Made by a program: the position numbers and the translations under genes
Notes under the pieces: generated by a model
Seen by the model: only the letters and a program-made list of their open reading frames with translations
The model's database searches: none
What the model was told of the DNA's origin: nothing
Shown here: one piece after another, positions 61,372 through 64,000 of the stretch
Numbering within the stretch: the stretch's first letter is position 1
How the letters are laid out: each line of letters opens with the position of its first letter
Source: Phenylobacterium sp.
GTDB taxonomy: Bacteria; Pseudomonadota; Alphaproteobacteria; Caulobacterales; Caulobacteraceae
Length of the DNA: 64,000 bases
NCBI RefSeq assembly: GCF_030654915.1
Contig: NZ_JAURWM010000388.1
Location: 1-64,000, forward strand
Reading direction: 5' to 3'

Positions 61372-62265
61372 ATGGGTGATATTGCTTCACTTCTGATCAT
61401 CTCCGACGCCGTGGTTTCGGCAAGTCTCATCGCGCTCATCTTGGCGGTTGGCTTAGATGCGACCGCTGACGACGTGCTCTACGTTCTTCGGCGCCCCAAG
61501 CTGCTCTTCGTCGGCGTGCTTTCCGTGAACGTGATCATGCCCGTGGCGGCCGGCCTAGTGATCGCGCTCTATCCGCTAACGCCGATCGTCAAGACGGGCA
61601 TCGTGCTGATGGCGCTGTCGGCTGTACCGCCGATCCTTCCGGGAGAGGAGTTGAAGGCCGGAGCGACCAAGGCCTACGCCTACGGCCTCTATACCGCGCT
61701 TGCACTTCTTACCGTGATCGTCGTGCCGGCTTGGGTCGCCGTGGTCGGCTGGATCTATGACGTGCAGGCGTCGGTTCCATTGGCCACGGTGGCCGGCAAG
61801 GTCGGCTGGCAGGTGCTGCTGCCACTCACCATAGGGTTGGCCCTGCGCCGGCTGGCGCCCAAGCTCGCGGCGGGCGCGGCGCCCTGGGTCTCCAAGTTCA
61901 GCATGACGTTGCTGTTCGTTGGCGAAATACCAGTCTTCATAAACAGTTGGCCGATGATGATGGCGTTGATCGGCGACGGAACCGTGCTGGTGATGGTGGC
62001 GATCTCGGCCATCGGCCTTCTCGCCGGGCACCTTCTCGGCGGTAGAGACCTCGGTGAGCGCGGCGCCCTCGCCCTGGCGAGCGCCACCCGCCATCCGGGA
62101 ATCGCGACGATGATCGCCAGCGCGAACGCCGCCGATGAGCAGGTGTCGGCGGTCATTCTGCTGTTCCTGCTAGCTGGAATGCTCACGGCTGAGCCCTACA
62201 AGCGCCTGCTCAAGCGACGAATGCGGCTCGCGCCCACGTCCCCGGGAATGCCCGGCGTCACCTGA
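61372..62265 (+). CDS. BASS-superfamily-like transporter (paralogue)
   Basis: This 297-residue membrane protein is a paralogue of the one at 23983: MALSAVPPILPGEELKAGAT, MMALIGDGTVLVMVAISAIG, LLAGHLLGGRD and LASATRHPGIATMIASANAA are shared motifs. It has about nine or ten hydrophobic helices. Substrate unknown; the family moves organic anions with Na+. It lies about 100 bp downstream of the LytTR regulator, likely its own unit. LytTR regulators often control a neighbouring transporter. Confidence 0.5.
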   Translation: MGDIASLLIISDAVVSASLIALILAVGLDATADDVLYVLRRPKLLFVGVLSVNVIMPVAAGLVIALYPLTPIVKTGIVLMALSAVPPILPGEELKAGATKAYAYGLYTALALLTVIVVPAWVAVVGWIYDVQASVPLATVAGKVGWQVLLPLTIGLALRRLAPKLAAGAAPWVSKFSMTLLFVGEIPVFINSWPMMMALIGDGTVLVMVAISAIGLLAGHLLGGRDLGERGALALASATRHPGIATMIASANAADEQVSAVILLFLLAGMLTAEPYKRLLKRRMRLAPTSPGMPGVT

Positions 62266-62511
62266 GGCCCTGCCAGGGTTTCTCCGGGCGTCTGTGCGGG
62301 TCACGCCCGATTGGCGCACGGTGCTCGGAAGCCTCTGATCAAGCGCGGGCCAATCAGGTCGAAGCCGCGGGGCCGGTTGCACGATCTGAAGCGCGCGGCG
62401 CCACGATATCGAACGGCCCTCACATCGACGCCCGTAATACTGCTGTTACTGGCTTGGAAAACCGTCGCCATGCTTCGACGGGCCTGACGAGAGCGTAGGG
62501 AAAAGCGAAAA

Positions 62512-63270
62512 ATGAGACCCTTCAGGAACTCTGTCGGACCGGCGACCCTGACGCTCGCCATGTTGGCTTCCCCCGCGGCCGCGCAGGAATGGGAGTTCAG
62601 CGTGACGCCCTACTTCTGGGCGGCGGGGCTGGAGGGCGACATCGCGGCGTTCCCGAACCTTCCGGCGGCCGAGGTCGATCTATCCTTCGGCGATGTCTTC
62701 GAGGAGCTGGACGGCGCGATCATGGTCAAGGCCGAGGCGCAGCGTGGCCGGCTCGGTTTGATCATGGACGTCGGCTATGTGAAGACCGACAGCAGCACGG
62801 ACGACGTCACGATCCGCGATCCCCGCTTCACCGGCGTGACGCTCGGGAATGAGCTGTTGACCGCGACCTTGGTCGCCGCCTGGCGCGCCGTCGACGAGGA
62901 GCAGTACAGCATCGATTTTCTTGGCGGGGTGCGCTTCTCCAAGGTGTCGCCCGACCTCGCGCTGATCGTCCGCGATGCGGTTGTCCGACGCGCCAACCCC
63001 GACGAGAGTTGGTTCGATCCGGTCATTGGCGCCCGCACGAGCGTGCAGCTCAGCCCGCGCTGGTCGCTGAGCGCCTACGGCGACGTCGGCGGCTTCGGCA
63101 TGTCCTCCGACCTGACCTACCAAGCCCTTGGCGCAGTCAGCTACGCCTTCAACGACCGGTGGGCGCTGTCGGCCGGCTGGCGCCACTACGCGGTCGACTA
63201 TGAGGAGGACGGCTTCGTCTACGACGTGACCCAGAGCGGTCCAATCATGGGCGTCACCTTCCGCTGGTGA
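62512..63270 (+). CDS. Outer-membrane beta-barrel protein
   Basis: This 252-residue protein has a signal peptide (GPATLTLAMLASPAAAQ; cleavage near residue 24). It is composed of alternating amphipathic strands: WEFSVTPYFWAAGLEGDIAA, FEELDGAIMVKAEAQRGRLG, YSIDFLGGVRFSKVSPDLAL, RTSVQLSPRWSLSAYGDVGG and WALSAGWRHYAVDYEEDGFV, ending VTFRW. The TPYFWAAGLEGD entry is common to outer-membrane proteins of unknown function. It is likely an 8- to 12-strand barrel. It is convergent with the gamma-glutamyltransferase. Confidence 0.5.
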   Translation: MRPFRNSVGPATLTLAMLASPAAAQEWEFSVTPYFWAAGLEGDIAAFPNLPAAEVDLSFGDVFEELDGAIMVKAEAQRGRLGLIMDVGYVKTDSSTDDVTIRDPRFTGVTLGNELLTATLVAAWRAVDEEQYSIDFLGGVRFSKVSPDLALIVRDAVVRRANPDESWFDPVIGARTSVQLSPRWSLSAYGDVGGFGMSSDLTYQALGAVSYAFNDRWALSAGWRHYAVDYEEDGFVYDVTQSGPIMGVTFRW

Positions 63271-63327
63271 GCGCCACCGTTCATGATCCCCCGCCAAAGG
63301 CGATCTCATCCCTCTCCGGGCCAGGGT

Positions 63328-64000
63328 CTAATTCGCCGTCTTCGTCTCGACGACCGCCGCGCCGGCGTCAGGCCGGCGGGTGTCCGCCGCCCCCCGGAAG
63401 ACCCCGGGCTCGATCAGGATCGATTGGGTCGACCCCATGGTCAAAGAGGGCTTGGTCTTATGTCCCCGGGCCTCCATCAGCCTCAGCATGTCCACGGGGT
63501 AGCCCGGCTCGAATTCGACCGGCGTGTCGCTGGCCGCCTGGAAAATGCGCGGACGTTGAGTCGCTTCGGCGATGTTGAGCTTGTGGTCCACGACGTTGCT
63601 GAGCAGTTGGGCCATCGCCGAGATGATGCGCGTGCCGCCCGGCGTGCCCGAGACCAGCCAAGGCCGGTCGTCCTTGAAGGCGATGATAGGTGTGATCGTG
63701 GAGATCACCCGCTTTCCCGGCTCGGGGGCGTTGGCGCGTTCGCTTCCGCCCCAGGCGAAATTGGCCATGGCGTCGTTGAGGAAAAACCCGGTCCCCGGCG
63801 CCATCACATGAGCGCCGAACGAGGACCCCAGGGTGAAGGTGTTGCTGACGACATTCCCCTGAGCGTCCGCCACGGAGTAGTGCGTCGTGTCGCGGCTCTC
63901 GTAGAGCAAGGGATCGCCCGGCGACACGCGCTGGTCCATCGCCACCAGCGGATTGATAAGCTTGGCGCGCTCGGCGGCGTAGGCCTTGCTCGATAGCCCA
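63328..64000 (-). CDS. Gamma-glutamyltransferase (small subunit and beyond; N-terminus off the window)
   Basis: The frame runs in from the right edge and ends at a TAG at 63328. It covers the end of the large subunit (SSKAYAAERAKLINP) and the small subunit beginning at the autocatalytic Thr in DTTHYSVADAQGNVVS, the nucleophile of this N-terminal hydrolase family. Then NTFTLGSSFGAHVMAPGTGF, FFLNDAMANF, PGKRVISTITPIIAFKDDRP and VSGTPGGTRIISAMAQLL follow, all hallmarks. It cleaves gamma-glutamyl bonds (glutathione) in the periplasm. Signal peptide not visible here. Confidence 0.5.
   Translation of the reverse strand, partial: GLSSKAYAAERAKLINPLVAMDQRVSPGDPLLYESRDTTHYSVADAQGNVVSNTFTLGSSFGAHVMAPGTGFFLNDAMANFAWGGSERANAPEPGKRVISTITPIIAFKDDRPWLVSGTPGGTRIISAMAQLLSNVVDHKLNIAEATQRPRIFQAASDTPVEFEPGYPVDMLRLMEARGHKTKPSLTMGSTQSILIEPGVFRGAADTRRPDAGAAVVETKTAN

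Overview
The window is high-GC DNA from an alphaproteobacterium, most likely of the Caulobacter/Phenylobacterium group. This is inferred from two PEPxxWA-CTERM proteins (PEPATWAMMI followed by GFG and an Arg-rich tail), three large TonB-dependent receptors, several outer-membrane porins, an MmgE/PrpD and IclR catabolic cluster, and many ATGA start/stop overlaps. No rRNA, tRNA, CRISPR array or intact transposon was seen. Both ends cut through genes: a LysR regulator on the left and a gamma-glutamyltransferase on the right.

Layout. 0-2.4 kb: a LysR regulator divergent from a SnoaL-like protein and an SDR oxidoreductase, then a decayed tyrosine recombinase. 2.4-5.2 kb: an AT-rich stretch leading into a large repeat protein with autotransporter-associated beta-helix repeats and a C-terminal RTX calcium-binding block. 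5.4-8.3 kb: class I fructose-1,6-bisphosphatase, a TPR protein and a GNAT acetyltransferase. 8.3-16 kb: a tripartite RND efflux operon (adaptor, pump, outer-membrane channel) divergent from its probable two-component regulators, with three 11-bp direct repeats between them. 16-18.5 kb: a PEP-CTERM protein, a 26-bp perfect palindrome and trhO. 18.5-22.8 kb: a five-gene operon around a DyP-type peroxidase with two unrecognised proteins, a broken flavin oxidoreductase and a phenol-pathway-type outer-membrane protein. 23-34 kb: a DUF4239 membrane protein, a BASS-like transporter, three porins, a DUF2092 protein, a Gly/Ser-rich protein, and a DcaP porin - exported glutaminase - exported amidohydrolase operon.

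34-39.5 kb: a small secreted four-Cys protein, a receiver-like protein lacking its phospho-acceptor Asp, a short AraC regulator, and a siderophore-type TonB receptor with a PepSY reductase-like protein and a 61-residue membrane protein. 39.6-51.4 kb: a catabolic cluster with an IclR regulator at each side, holding an MmgE/PrpD protein, a type-B carboxylesterase, two SxxK serine hydrolases, a TonB receptor and a GPH-type symporter, with candidate IclR operators. 51.4-52 kb: a 110-bp stray copy of part of trhO and a second copy of the four-Cys secreted protein. 52-57.5 kb: a TonB receptor, a Tat-exported amino acid/monoamine oxidase and an exported RidA. 57.7-64 kb: DUF2322, an acyl-CoA dehydrogenase remnant, a second PEP-CTERM protein, a LytS/LytTR two-component pair, a second BASS-like transporter, an outer-membrane beta-barrel protein and the gamma-glutamyltransferase.

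Most of the window is nutrient-scavenging and stress machinery at the cell envelope: outer-membrane entry proteins paired with exported enzymes (oxidase with RidA, glutaminase with amidohydrolase, esterases with TonB receptor and symporter). The best candidates for undescribed biology are the IclR-bracketed esterase/PrpD cluster, the DyP operon with two orphan proteins, and the duplicated four-Cys secreted protein. All functions are read from motifs and context; no database search was run. [Form note: the original answer gave no feature confidence values; 0.5 is a uniform placeholder, not an estimate.]
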